NCBI GenBank assembly: GCA_003151425.1
Contig: PLXO01000121.1
Span: 1 to 43,108, forward strand
Source of the DNA: Acetobacteraceae bacterium
GTDB lineage: Bacteria; Pseudomonadota; Alphaproteobacteria; Acetobacterales; Acetobacteraceae
Direction: 5' to 3'
DNA length: 43,108 nt
The translations under genes were made by a program, and so were the position numbers. Below, in pieces: positions 24,039 to 33,400 of this stretch. Below the pieces are notes generated by a model that saw nothing but the letters and a program-made list of their open reading frames with translations, did no database searches and was not told the origin of the DNA. The first letter of the stretch is position 1. The number at the start of each line of letters is the position of its first letter.

Positions 24039-26489
24039 ATGGACACGTCCCTCGAGCGCGACCTGGCGGTTGCCGCCCCCCCAGCGGCGGAGCCGCCGCC
24101 GATAGGGCGGCTGGCGGAGCCGCAGCCGACGGGGCGTGTGGCGAAGCCGCAATCGACGAAGCCTCCGACGGCGCCACGATCGAAAGAGAATCGGGCGAAG
24201 TCGCGTTCGACAAGGCATCCGGCGGAACCGCGGGGCGCAGGCCTCACCGTCGAACCGCCGGCGGTGCCTGCCCGGGCCGCGCCCGCGCCGCCTGCGCCCA
24301 CCCGTGCGGCCGCCGAGGCTGCCACCCCTGGGATCGCCCCCGACAGCCCCGAGCGATTCATCAACCGCGAGCTCTCGTGGCTCGACTTCAACCACCGCGT
24401 GATGGAGGAGGCCGAGAACGACCGCCATCCGCTGCTGGAACGGGTGCGCTTCGTCTCGATCAGCGCGTCGAACCTGGACGAGTTCTACTCGGTCCGCGTC
24501 GCCGGGCTGGTCGGCCAGGCCAAGGCCGGTGTCACCGCGACCTCACCCGATGGCCGCAGCCCGGCGCAGCAGCTTATCGAGATCAAGCAGCGCACCGACC
24601 GGCTGCTGACGGAGCAGCAGCGGGTCTGGCGCGAGCTGCGCACCGCGCTGCGCGCGGCCGACCTTGAGGTCTGCGAGCCGAGACAGCTCTCCGCCGACGA
24701 CATGGCCTGGCTCGACGCCTGGTTCATGGAGCGGGTGTTCCCCGTGCTGACGCCGCTCGCCATCGATCCGGCGCACCCCTTCCCGTTCATTCCAAACATG
24801 GGCCTGGTGATGGCGCTGCTGCTGGCGGGGCGGGAGAACACGCACATGATGCGCGCCTTGATCCCGCTGCCCGCCCAGGTCGAACGCTTTATCCGCCTGC
24901 CCGCCAGTCCCGATGGCGCCCCCCGCTCCCACAAGATTCGCTTCGTGACGCTGGAAGCGGTGGTCGGCCTGTTCCTCGACCGGATGTTCCCGCGCTTCAA
25001 CGTCACCGGCCGGGGCATGTTCCGCCTGATCCGCGACACCGACGTGGAATTCGAGGAAGAAGCTGAGGACCTGGTCCGCTCCTACGAGACCGCGCTGAAG
25101 CGCCGCCGCCGCGGCATGGTGATCCATCTCGAGATGGACGCCGGCATGCCGGGCGAGCTGCGCGCGATGGTGGCGGACGAGCTGCGCGCCAGCGATGATG
25201 AGACCCGTCTGGAACATGGCCTGCTCGGCCTCGCGGACTTGCGCCAGCTTATCATCGACGACCGCCCCGACCTGCTGTTCCCGCCCTATACCCCGCGCTT
25301 CCCGGAGCGCATCCGCGACTTCGGCGGCGACTGTTTCGCCGCCATCCGCGCCAAGGACATCATCGTCCACCATCCGTTTGAGAGCTTCGACGTGGTGGTG
25401 CAGTTCCTGCGCCAGGCGGCGCGCGACCCCAACGTCATCGCGGTGAAGCAGACGCTGTATCGCACCAGCCGCGACAGCCCGATCGTCCACGCGCTGATCG
25501 AGGCGGCCGAGGCCGGCAAGTCGGTCACCGCCATGATCGAGCTGCGCGCCCGCTTCGACGAGGAGGCCAACATCCGGCTGGCGCGCGAGATGGAAGCCGC
25601 CGGCGTCCAGGTGGTGTTCGGCTTCCCGCAACTGAAGACGCATGCGAAACTATCGCTGGTGGTCCGCCGTGAGGCCGGTGCCGTGCGTTCATACGCGCAT
25701 TTCGGCACCGGCAACTATCATCCGATTACCGCGCGCATCTACTCCGACCTGTCGTTCTTCACCTGCGATCCCGACCTGACCCGGGACGCCGCGCGGCTGT
25801 TCAACTACATGACCGGCTACGCCGAACCCGAGCTGATGGATGCGGTGGCGTTCAGCCCGCTGACCCTGCGCAAGGTGCTGCTGGAGCTGATCGAGCGCGA
25901 GATCGCCTTCGCCCATGCCGGCCGTCCCGCCACCATCTGGCTGAAACTGAACTCGCTGGTGGACGAGGCGCTGATCGACGCGCTGTACCGCGCCTCGCGC
26001 GCCGGGGTGAAGGTGATGGCGGTGGTGCGCGGCATCTGCTGCCTGCGCCCCGGGGTGCCCGGCATGTCGGAGACCATCCGCGTCAAGTCGATCGTCGGCC
26101 GCTTCCTGGAGCACGGCCGCATCTGCGTGTTCGGCAACGGCCACGCGCTGCCGTCGCGCCACGCCAAGGTGTATATCAGCTCGGCCGACTGGATGGCGCG
26201 CAACATGGACTGGCGGGTGGAAACCCTGGTCCCCATCCACAATCCGACGGTGCACGCCCAGGTGCTGGACCAGATCATGGTCGTCAACCTGCGCGACACG
26301 CTGCAATCGTGGGAGCTCAGCGCCGACGGCACCTGGCGGCGCGTGCCGGTCGGAAAAAAGCCGGTTTCCGCACACGATTACTTCATGACTAACCCCTCAC
26401 TCTCCGGCCGCGGCTCGGCGTTGCATGGTCCAGGCATCGCCGCCGCCGCCGGTCCGGCGCGCCGCCCGGATCGCGTCTCAGAAGACTGA
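24039..26489 (+). CDS. ppk: Polyphosphate kinase 1
   Basis: PPK1 makes polyphosphate from ATP. The protein has 816 residues; the conserved part begins at about 104 ([19 protein letters not shown]). The histidines equivalent to E. coli His435, His454 and His592 are at 535 (LKTHAKLSL), 554 (SYAHFGTGN) and 692 ([10 protein letters not shown]), each shifted by exactly 100, so the core is undisturbed. The first 100 residues are an unusual Pro/Ala/Arg-rich extension with a 27-bp repeat at DNA level; no alternative ATG exists before the core. The gene sits between hdaA and ppx. Confidence 0.96.
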   Translation: MDTSLERDLAVAAPPAAEPPPIGRLAEPQPTGRVAKPQSTKPPTAPRSKENRAKSRSTRHPAEPRGAGLTVEPPAVPARAAPAPPAPTRAAAEAATPGIAPDSPERFINRELSWLDFNHRVMEEAENDRHPLLERVRFVSISASNLDEFYSVRVAGLVGQAKAGVTATSPDGRSPAQQLIEIKQRTDRLLTEQQRVWRELRTALRAADLEVCEPRQLSADDMAWLDAWFMERVFPVLTPLAIDPAHPFPFIPNMGLVMALLLAGRENTHMMRALIPLPAQVERFIRLPASPDGAPRSHKIRFVTLEAVVGLFLDRMFPRFNVTGRGMFRLIRDTDVEFEEEAEDLVRSYETALKRRRRGMVIHLEMDAGMPGELRAMVADELRASDDETRLEHGLLGLADLRQLIIDDRPDLLFPPYTPRFPERIRDFGGDCFAAIRAKDIIVHHPFESFDVVVQFLRQAARDPNVIAVKQTLYRTSRDSPIVHALIEAAEAGKSVTAMIELRARFDEEANIRLAREMEAAGVQVVFGFPQLKTHAKLSLVVRREAGAVRSYAHFGTGNYHPITARIYSDLSFFTCDPDLTRDAARLFNYMTGYAEPELMDAVAFSPLTLRKVLLELIEREIAFAHAGRPATIWLKLNSLVDEALIDALYRASRAGVKVMAVVRGICCLRPGVPGMSETIRVKSIVGRFLEHGRICVFGNGHALPSRHAKVYISSADWMARNMDWRVETLVPIHNPTVHAQVLDQIMVVNLRDTLQSWELSADGTWRRVPVGKKPVSAHDYFMTNPSLSGRGSALHGPGIAAAAGPARRPDRVSED
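24087..24167 (+). repeat. 27-bp tandem repeat, three copies, in the ppk extension
   Basis: Units at 24087, 24114 and 24141 begin GCGGAGCCG or GCGAAGCCG and encode [18 protein letters not shown] and AKPQSTKPP in frame. Confidence 0.75.
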
Positions 26490-26543
26490 CTGCGGCTCAG
26501 AAGATTGGCCGCGTGCCAAGGACCGACAGCGAGGACTGATCGC

Positions 26544-28049
26544 ATGCCCTATCGCCCGCCCGCCGATGCCGCACGTTGCGCGGTGGTCGATCTGGGGTCG
26601 AACTCGGTGCGTCTGGTGGTCTACGAGGGCCACAGCCGCAATCCGGTGTCTATCTTTAACGAAAAAGCCGTGCTGCGCCTCGGCCGCGGCCAGGCCGCCA
26701 CCGGACGGTTGCACGAGGACGGCATGGCGCAGGCCTTCACCGTGCTGCACCGCTACCATGCCGTGGCGCGCGCCATGGGCGCCGATCCGTTCGAGGTGCT
26801 GGCGACCGCCGCGGTGCGCGACGCGACGAATGGGCGCGCCTTCGTGGCTGCGCTGCAGCTACGCCTGCCGGGCGTGCCGATCCAGATTCTGTCCGGCACC
26901 GACGAAGCCGCCTACTCGGCGATGGGCGTGCTGTGCGGCATTCCCGCCGCCGACGGCGTGCTGGCCGATATCGGCGGCGGCTCCTTGGAACTGGTGCGCC
27001 TGGTCAGCGGCGAGCGCGGCGCCTTGCAAACCACCGGGCTCGGTGTCATCCGCTTGGCAGAACGGTCCGATAACGATCCAGTGCGGGCGCGCGCCATCGC
27101 CGACGCCGACCTGTCGGAGGTTCCCTGGCTGTCGGAAGGAATGGGGCGCGACCTCTATCTGGTGGGCGGCGCGTGGCGTGCGCTGGCGCGCATCCACATG
27201 GCACAGGTCGGTTACCCGCTGCACATGGTGCACCACTACGCGATCGGCCGGGAGGAGGCGCGCGATCTCGCCGGTGTGGTCGGCAGCGCCGGCCGCCGCG
27301 CGCTGGAGCGGCTGCCGGCAATCCCGCGCCGGCGTATCGACGACCTGCCCTACGCCGCCATCGTGCTGCGCCGCGTGCTGCGTGCCACCGGGGCACGGCG
27401 CGTCGTGTTCAGCGCGTCGGGCCTGCGCGAGGGCTGGTTCATGCAGCGCATGCCCGAAGCGATCCGCGCCGAGGATCCGCTGCTCGCCTCCGGGCGCGAA
27501 ATGGCCGCTCGGCTCGGGCGCGACCGGACCCTGCCGCCGGCGTTGATCGCCTGGACCGATCCGCTGTTTCCCAACGACAAAATCGAGACCCGGCGGTTGC
27601 GCGAGGCAACCTGCTGGATGTCGGACATCGGCAGCCACGACCACCCGGAATTCCGCGCCGAGCAGGCCTTCCTGCGTGTGCTGCGCCAGCCCGGCATCGG
27701 GCTCGACCACCACGCCCGCGCGTTCCTCGCGCTGGCCATCGCCATGCGCTACGAGGCCGAGGAGACCGGCGAATTCCTGCGTCCCGCGCGGCTGCTGCTG
27801 GACGTCGCCAGCGCCCACCGCGCCGAAGTACTCGGGACCGCGCTGCGGCTGGCCTACACGCTGTCGGCTGGCACACCGGACCTGCTCGCCGGTACCAGCC
27901 TGGCAATGACCGGCGGACGCCTGGTGCTGCGGCTGGCCGAGGACACCGGCGTGTTCGCCGGCGAGAGCGTCATGCGCCGGCTGGACCGCCTGGCACACGC
28001 CGTCGGGCTGGAGGCCGGCACCGAGGCCGCAAGGCGCGACGCCGCGTAG
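26544..28049 (+). CDS. ppx: Exopolyphosphatase (Ppx/GppA family)
   Basis: This 501-residue member of the Ppx/GppA phosphatases hydrolyses terminal phosphates of polyphosphate, opposing PPK. The sugar-kinase/actin-fold motifs are clear: VVDLGSNSVRLVVYE (about 14-28) and ADIGGGSLELVRL (about 148). The C-terminal region (HDHPEFRAEQAF...) resembles the HD-like domain of long Ppx proteins. The ATG at 26544 gives the usual N-terminus; the frame is open further upstream to 26505. It follows ppk by about 50 bases and probably shares its transcript. Confidence 0.92.
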   Translation: MPYRPPADAARCAVVDLGSNSVRLVVYEGHSRNPVSIFNEKAVLRLGRGQAATGRLHEDGMAQAFTVLHRYHAVARAMGADPFEVLATAAVRDATNGRAFVAALQLRLPGVPIQILSGTDEAAYSAMGVLCGIPAADGVLADIGGGSLELVRLVSGERGALQTTGLGVIRLAERSDNDPVRARAIADADLSEVPWLSEGMGRDLYLVGGAWRALARIHMAQVGYPLHMVHHYAIGREEARDLAGVVGSAGRRALERLPAIPRRRIDDLPYAAIVLRRVLRATGARRVVFSASGLREGWFMQRMPEAIRAEDPLLASGREMAARLGRDRTLPPALIAWTDPLFPNDKIETRRLREATCWMSDIGSHDHPEFRAEQAFLRVLRQPGIGLDHHARAFLALAIAMRYEAEETGEFLRPARLLLDVASAHRAEVLGTALRLAYTLSAGTPDLLAGTSLAMTGGRLVLRLAEDTGVFAGESVMRRLDRLAHAVGLEAGTEAARRDAA

Positions 28050-28088
28050 GCCATACCCAGGCAGTGCCGTTAGGCGAACAAAGCAAGG

Positions 28089-28160
28089 CCAGGGGCTTCG
28101 CCCCTGGACCCCACCAAGGGGCGCTGCCCCTTGGATCTCCGCCAAGGGCGGAGCCCTTGG
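28089..28160 (+). repeat. Triple-hairpin module downstream of ppx
   Basis: Three hairpins, 28089-28107 (CCAGGGGCTTCGCCCCTGG), 28114-28134 and 28142-28160, start 40 bases after the ppx stop. The order and orientation relative to the gene match the module at 24-180, and the following AACCC...GTTGG(T/C)TGGGGC(G/A)CGGGAGGGG sequence matches too. Probable terminator or mRNA 3'-end structure (inference). Confidence 0.8.
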
Positions 28161-28409
28161 AACCCTTCCGTTGGTTGGGGCGCGGGAGGGGCGACCGAGG
28201 CGATGCACAAATCCGACTGTTGACGGCCGGGCCACGCGGGAACGGATTGCGCGACTGACCAAGCAGCATGTCGTTTCGATAGGCGATCTGTTCATCGGCG
28301 CTTCGGCGGCGCTGAATGCGCGGCAACGGTTGCCGACACCCCCGACACGGTGTTGAGTGCGTAACCGCGCGGCGCCAGGAAGAGCGCCCGCGCACGGAGA
28401 CCGCCGTCC
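28161..28409. other. Gap before the MFS gene, no gene recognised
   Basis: After the repeat there are about 250 bases with no credible coding frame. CACGGAGA, 9 bases before the ATG at 28410, is the likely ribosome site of the transporter gene. No clear promoter was identified. Confidence 0.5.
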
Positions 28410-29801
28410 ATGCAAGACGAACTGATCGCCGCCCGGATCGACCGCCTGCCCTACAGCCGGATGCACTGGCGCATCCTCGCGCTGCTGGCAATTCCGCAGT
28501 TCTTCGACAGCGTCGACATCTTCACCTTCCCCTCCGCGGCCCCCGGGCTGGTCAAGTTCTGGGGCATGTCGATCGACGACGTCGCGCTGATCACCTCGGC
28601 GGCGTTCTTTGGCATGTTCCTGGGCGCGTCCCTCGGCGGCGCGCTGGCGGATCGGCTCGGCCGCAGGCGCGCGCTGATGCTGTTCGTCACGCTGGGCGCC
28701 GCCGCATCGCTGTTCACCGCTCTGGCGCAGGATGTGCCGATGCTGTTCGCGGCGCGCGTGCTCACCGGCTTCGGTCTGGCCGCCGGCATCGTCACCACGA
28801 TGACCTGCGTCGCCGAATTCTTTCCCCCGGCGCGTCGCGGCAAGTCACAAGCGATGGTGATGGTGATTGGCCTATTCGCCATCCCGATCACCAATTGGAT
28901 CGCCAGCGTGACGGTGCCGAGCAGCCCGGATGGCTGGCGCTATGTGTTCGCCTGGGGCGCGGCCGGATTCGCCTTCCTGATCGCCGCGCGCTGGATGCCG
29001 GAGTCGCCGCGCTGGCTGGCGCGCCAGGGCCGGTTCGCCGAGGCCGAGGCCACACTGCGCGGCATGGAGGACGCAGTGGCAAGGCAGGTCGGTACACTAC
29101 CCGAACCACGCATGGTCACCCGCCCGAACGTTGCGCGCGCCCCCTGGGCGGCGATGTTCAGCCCCGAGTATCGCCGCCGCACGATCGTTCTTGGCCTGAT
29201 GTGGATCCTGCAGACCCTGGGCTTCTACGGCTTCGAGGCCTGGGTGCCGACGCTGCTGGTAAAGAGCGGCATTACCCTGACTCACAGCCTGACCTATGTG
29301 ACGCTGATGAACATCGGCGCCCCGATCGGTGCGCTGCTGGCGTTCTATGTCTCCGATCGTTTCGAGCGCAAGCACAGCATCGCGCTGACCGCCGCCGCCA
29401 TCGCGGTGTTCGGCCTGCTGTATGGCATGAGCTTCATTCCGGGGCTGATCGTCGTGTTCGGGCTGCTGGTCGGCATGCTGATCCAGACCTTCGCCTCGTT
29501 GATCTACGCCTACACGCCGGAGCAGTTCCCCACCGATCTGCGCAACGGCGCCACCGGGTTTACCTACAGCCTGGGCCGCCTGGCGAATGTGGCCAACGCC
29601 TTCGTTATCGCCGCGATCTTCACCCATATCGGCTACGTCGCAGTGTTCGTTTACATCGCCGGCGCCTGGCTGCTGACTGCGGCGCTAACGGCGGCGTTCG
29701 GGCCGCGTACCACGGGACAACGGCTGGAGGTGCTCAATCCCCTGGTTGCGGGCGGGGTCGCCGCGCCGGTGCCGATACCGGTCGATCGGCGCGCGTTCTG
29801 A
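28410..29801 (+). CDS. MFS transporter (12-segment metabolite:H+ symporter type)
   Basis: The 463-residue protein has the twelve-segment pattern of the major facilitator superfamily. The loop 2-3 signature is GGALADRLGRRRALM, and RVLTGFGLAAGIVTTMTCVAE marks segment 4. A second-half counterpart is AFYVSDRFERKHS. The ES-PRWL...GRFAEAEATL loop after segment 6 resembles sugar-porter and aromatic-acid symporter groups. Substrate unknown. It stands alone, with no regulator beside it. Confidence 0.88.
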   Translation: MQDELIAARIDRLPYSRMHWRILALLAIPQFFDSVDIFTFPSAAPGLVKFWGMSIDDVALITSAAFFGMFLGASLGGALADRLGRRRALMLFVTLGAAASLFTALAQDVPMLFAARVLTGFGLAAGIVTTMTCVAEFFPPARRGKSQAMVMVIGLFAIPITNWIASVTVPSSPDGWRYVFAWGAAGFAFLIAARWMPESPRWLARQGRFAEAEATLRGMEDAVARQVGTLPEPRMVTRPNVARAPWAAMFSPEYRRRTIVLGLMWILQTLGFYGFEAWVPTLLVKSGITLTHSLTYVTLMNIGAPIGALLAFYVSDRFERKHSIALTAAAIAVFGLLYGMSFIPGLIVVFGLLVGMLIQTFASLIYAYTPEQFPTDLRNGATGFTYSLGRLANVANAFVIAAIFTHIGYVAVFVYIAGAWLLTAALTAAFGPRTTGQRLEVLNPLVAGGVAAPVPIPVDRRAF

Positions 29802-29854
29802 ACCACGGCCCGGGCCGGCAAGATCGCCGGACGGATGCTCCGCAAGCAGGACTC

Positions 29855-29957
29855 ACCACAGAGACACAGAGGCATTTAGATACGGAAACATGACTAATGC
29901 ACTTTGCGCGAAGCGCCATGCCTTACCTTCTCTGCGCCTCTGCGATCTCTGTGTTAA
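29855..29957 (+). repeat. CACAGAG / CTCTGCG dispersed repeat
   Basis: ACCACAGAGACACAGAGG (29855-29872) and, further on, GCACTTTGCGCGAAGCGCC followed by CTTCTCTGCG...CTCTGTGTTAA (29899-29957). The second part matches the two copies inside the insertion element at 3704-3927. The two parts are roughly complementary and could pair. It lies between the MFS and dioxygenase 3' ends. Confidence 0.75.
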
Positions 29958-30039
29958 AATCTGTCCTACTTGCCTTGCTGCCGGGAACGGCCCAAGCGTC
30001 CCGATCTTCTCGGCATGTCCGGGACGGTTCACTCCACGT

Positions 30040-30906
30040 TCAAACCGGCACGTCGCCTTCCAACGTCGTGCGGTGCATCAGTCGCTGAAAGCGCGTCTCG
30101 TCGAACGGCGTCGCACAGTGCAGCATGCAACGGTTGTCCCATAGCACCGCGTCGTGCAGCCGCCAGTGGTGGCGATACACGAACCGCACGTCGGACGCAT
30201 GGGCGCACAGGGCCTGCACCAGCGCGAATCCTTCGTCCGGCGGCATCCCCTCGATGTCGCGCGCCCAGCGACCGATGAACAGCGACTTCCGCTCGCTGCG
30301 TGGATGCGTGCGCACCAGCGGATGATACACATCCGGCCGCTCGCGCTTCTGCGCCTCGGTCAACGGCGGCAGATGCGGGTAATGGATCTCGTGCATGTCG
30401 ACGCGGCTGAACCGCGCGCGCCGACCGGCGATGCGCCGCTTCGTCGCATCCGCCAGCCCGTCATAGGCGGCGTACATGTCGGCGAACAGCGTGGCGGCGC
30501 CGTCATCCGGGACCCGGTGCGCGTACAGCATCGAGCCGGCGTTCGGGATGCGCTTGTCCTCGCCGTCGCTGTGCCAGCCCATGCCGGCCCCGCGCAGCCC
30601 GAGCGGCCGACCCCGCTCCACCGCGTTGGTCAGTACCAAGACCTCCGGATGGCCCGGCAGGTTGAAATGCAGCGGCGTCATGATGTGCAGCGGGCCGAAG
30701 CGCCGGGTCAGCGCGATGTGCTGTTCCGGTGTCATCACCAGATCGCGGAACACCAGGAAGTTGTGATCGAACCAGGCCTGCTCGATCCGCGCGAACGCCG
30801 CATCGCTGAGCGGCGCGGACGGATCGAGACCGATGACCTCGGCACCGAAACGTCCCTGGATGGGTCGGATGTCGACCCGTTGGCCGGACTCCAAGGTCGC
30901 GCTCAT
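30040..30906 (-). CDS. TauD/TfdA family Fe(II)/2-oxoglutarate dioxygenase
   Basis: The 288-residue enzyme has the full iron and cosubstrate set: H112 and D114 (WHSDG), distal H263 (MLHCATPFD) and R279 (MHRTT), which holds 2-oxoglutarate. Family members oxidise taurine, 2,4-D, alkyl sulfates and other small acids. Sequence FGPLHIMTPLHFNLPGHPEV and TPFDETRFQRLMHRTTLEGD fit the TauD/TfdA type. Substrate not assignable. It is divergent from the second dioxygenase gene (about 200 bases apart). Confidence 0.92.
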   Translation of the reverse strand: MSATLESGQRVDIRPIQGRFGAEVIGLDPSAPLSDAAFARIEQAWFDHNFLVFRDLVMTPEQHIALTRRFGPLHIMTPLHFNLPGHPEVLVLTNAVERGRPLGLRGAGMGWHSDGEDKRIPNAGSMLYAHRVPDDGAATLFADMYAAYDGLADATKRRIAGRRARFSRVDMHEIHYPHLPPLTEAQKRERPDVYHPLVRTHPRSERKSLFIGRWARDIEGMPPDEGFALVQALCAHASDVRFVYRHHWRLHDAVLWDNRCMLHCATPFDETRFQRLMHRTTLEGDVPV

Positions 30907-31104
30907 GTCCGCGTCTCCCTCGTCTCAAAGTCTGCTCTGGCAGCATTCTGCACCATGACGTCGAATTGCCCCCGGTCCCGAACAGCAACGCAGTATCGGG
31001 CGCGGATCGGCGCCAAGTCAAAAATCGCTCCGCCAGTCACCCCCGCCAATTGCCCCGCGGCGCGAAACGTCGTCAGATGGCGGTGTCGTGCAGAAGGGTG
31101 GACA

Positions 31105-32187
31105 ATGACGCGGCAGATGATCACCGGACGGACGGTCTGGCGGGGCGACGAACTTGATCGCGCCGGCGACTGGATTCTCTGGTTCGACGAGACCCACAAG
31201 CGGGAGATCGCCGACGCCCTGACGCGCGTTCGCCATGCGCCGCTGTTCGGGTTCGACCGGAAGGACTTTCCGCTGCCCCACACTGCATCCTTGCTCGCCA
31301 AGGTGAACGACGAACTGGAGGACGGGCGCGGCGCGGTGCGGCTGCGCGGCCTGGATGTCGGTAGCTACACCGACGACGAGCTGCGGCAGATCTTCTGGGG
31401 CCTGGGTCAGCATCTCGGCGTGCCGCTGTATCAGAACATGAGCGGCGAGATCATGGGCGAGGTGCGCGACGAAACGCGTGACGACAAACCCACCTTCATC
31501 GACTCCGGGCCGGGCAAGGTGGTGTCATCGCGCGCCCGCGCCCGCTCCACCGGGCCGTTGCGATTCCACACCGACCGCTGCGACGTGATCGCGTTGATGT
31601 GCGTGCGCAACGGCATCGAGGGCGGCGTGTCGAAGCTGGCCTCCATCCCCACCATCCATAACGAGATGCTGCGCCGCCGGCCGGACCTCGTGGACCTGCT
31701 GTTCCGGGACTACTGGCGCTGCCGTCCGAAGGACGAGGACGGCGTCTTCGCCCAGCCGTGTTTCGCTCTGCCGGTCTGGGGCATGCGCGACGGCAGGATC
31801 ACCAGCCAGTATTCCCGCACCTACGTCGAACAGGCGCAGGAATTTTCCGAAGTGCCGCGGCTGATCGATGCGCAGAACCAGGCGCTGGACCTGCTGGCGC
31901 AGATCGCCGAGGAAACCTGCCTGCAGTCGCCGTTCGAGCAGGGCGACATCCAGTTACTGAACAACCACGTGGTCTACCATGGCCGCACCGCCTATGCCGA
32001 CGACATAGCGGCCGGCCGCGCACGGCTGCTGATCCGGCTGTGGCTGGCGACACCCAACAGCCGCGCGCTGCCTGACGGGTTCGAGACGTTCTGGGGTAGC
32101 ATCGAACCCGGCGTGCTGCGCGGCGGCGTGCCGCAGCGCGACAGCCGCCGCACCCCGCCGCCCTCCATCCTGCGGCGGGTCGCATGA
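31105..32187 (+). CDS. TauD/TfdA family dioxygenase, long form
   Basis: This 360-residue enzyme is longer than TauD (about 280). Iron ligands are H155 and D157 (RFHTDRCD) and H292 (VVYHGRTAY), with R311 (LLIRLWL) for 2-oxoglutarate. The extra N-terminal 70 residues and the CVRNGIEGGVSKLASIPTIHNEM stretch resemble a gamma-butyrobetaine-hydroxylase-like subgroup often found next to ABC importers. The ATG is preceded by GAAGGGTGGA. The stop overlaps the binding-protein start by 4 bases (ATGA), so it belongs to the importer operon and probably acts on the imported compound (inference). Confidence 0.9.
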   Translation: MTRQMITGRTVWRGDELDRAGDWILWFDETHKREIADALTRVRHAPLFGFDRKDFPLPHTASLLAKVNDELEDGRGAVRLRGLDVGSYTDDELRQIFWGLGQHLGVPLYQNMSGEIMGEVRDETRDDKPTFIDSGPGKVVSSRARARSTGPLRFHTDRCDVIALMCVRNGIEGGVSKLASIPTIHNEMLRRRPDLVDLLFRDYWRCRPKDEDGVFAQPCFALPVWGMRDGRITSQYSRTYVEQAQEFSEVPRLIDAQNQALDLLAQIAEETCLQSPFEQGDIQLLNNHVVYHGRTAYADDIAAGRARLLIRLWLATPNSRALPDGFETFWGSIEPGVLRGGVPQRDSRRTPPPSILRRVA

Positions 32188-33356
32188 GCCGCCTCGCGTT
32201 TGCGTCGCTCACGCGCGCCGCGTTGGTGCGGACGTCGCTAATGCGCAGGTCGCTCATGCGTGCGTCGCTCATGCGTGCGTCGCTCATGCGCAGATCGTGG
32301 AGCGCGCTGCTCGCCACGTTCCTTGCGGCGCTGGTCTCGGTCGGCGGGCCGGCGCGCGCGCAGACCAAGGACGTCTACCTGCTGACCTGGGGCGGAACGA
32401 TCCAGCAGATGCTGGAACGCGACGGCTGGGACAAGAAGTTCACCGAGGCCACCGGCTATCACGTGATCCTGGTGCCGAAGGCGACCGGGCCTGAGATCAT
32501 GGCCACCGCCATCGCGCAGAAGGACAAGCCGCAGGTGGACGTCGTGATGTCGGACCACCTGCCGTGGCTCGCCGGCCTGCAGCAAGGGATTTTCGCGCCG
32601 CTTGATCCGGCGGCAGCGCCGAACATCACCAGCTTGTATGACGCGGCGAAGATCAAGGATCCCGCGACCGGCAAGCTGGTCGGCGTGGTGCCCTACGGCG
32701 ACATCTTCGGTTTCATCTACAACAAGGACGTGTTCGCCAAAAAGGGCTGGGCACCGCCAACGAAATGGACCGACCTTGAGCGCCCCGAGTTCCAGGGGCA
32801 ATTGCTGCTGGCACCGGGCGACACGACCTATGGCCTGTATAACCTTATTATCACCGCGCGCATGCATGGCGGCGACGAACACAATATCGATCCGGGCTTT
32901 GCGGCGCTGAAGAAGATCGCCCCGGGCGTGGTCGATTGGAGCAACACCTACGCCAAGATGGCGGACCTCATCCAGTCGGGTGAGGCATCGGTCGCGGTCT
33001 ATTCTAGCAGTTCCGGCGCCGACATGATCCGCCGCGGCCTGCCGGTGGTGATCACCGTGCCGGTGCCGAGCTTCATGAGCCCGAGCACGATGGGCGTGAT
33101 GAACAACGCGCCGAACCCGCCCGGCGCGGTCGCCTTCCTGAATTGGTGGATCGGTCCGGAGGTGCAGAAATATCGGGCCGAAACCTACAGCAATCCGATC
33201 ATGAACCGGACAGTGGAGCTGTCGCTGACCGCCCAGGCCCGGGTGCCGCATGGTGCCGAGCTCGAACAACTGACTGAGATCGACTACCTCTACGTCCTCG
33301 CGCATCGCGCGGAATGGACCACGCGGTTCCAGAAGGAAATCACCTCTGCCAAGTAG
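32184..33356 (+). CDS. ABC transporter solute-binding protein (PotD/Fbp-like)
   Basis: Periplasmic binding protein of the spermidine/putrescine-iron type (390 residues from the ATGA overlap). The mature part starts after PARA (QTKDVYLLTWGGTIQQM). LVGVVPYGDIFGFIYNKDVF and PTKWTDLERPEFQGQLLL are typical of the family. The N-terminus carries a 15-bp repeat giving SLMRRSLMRASLMRASLMRRS. The last ATG (32286) alone would give a normal signal peptide (MRRSWSALLATFLAALVSVG), so the true start may be any of five. First transport gene of the operon, followed by ATPase and two permeases. Confidence 0.88.
   Translation: MSRLAFASLTRAALVRTSLMRRSLMRASLMRASLMRRSWSALLATFLAALVSVGGPARAQTKDVYLLTWGGTIQQMLERDGWDKKFTEATGYHVILVPKATGPEIMATAIAQKDKPQVDVVMSDHLPWLAGLQQGIFAPLDPAAAPNITSLYDAAKIKDPATGKLVGVVPYGDIFGFIYNKDVFAKKGWAPPTKWTDLERPEFQGQLLLAPGDTTYGLYNLIITARMHGGDEHNIDPGFAALKKIAPGVVDWSNTYAKMADLIQSGEASVAVYSSSSGADMIRRGLPVVITVPVPSFMSPSTMGVMNNAPNPPGAVAFLNWWIGPEVQKYRAETYSNPIMNRTVELSLTAQARVPHGAELEQLTEIDYLYVLAHRAEWTTRFQKEITSAK
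32234..32293 (+). repeat. 15-bp tandem repeat, four copies, at the binding-protein start
   Basis: GTCGCTCATGCGTGC-type units at 32234, 32249, 32264 and 32279; units 2 and 3 are identical, and a degenerate copy lies just upstream. Each unit carries an in-frame ATG. Confidence 0.9.
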
Positions 33357-33400
33357 CGCCGGCGCGACGCTAGGTCGGACGCACTGATGCCCGCACGCTG

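Noticed and set aside
30154-31104. Upstream extension of the long TauD-like gene
   Set aside because: It is antisense to the first dioxygenase; the ATG at 31105 has a good ribosome site and gives the family start.
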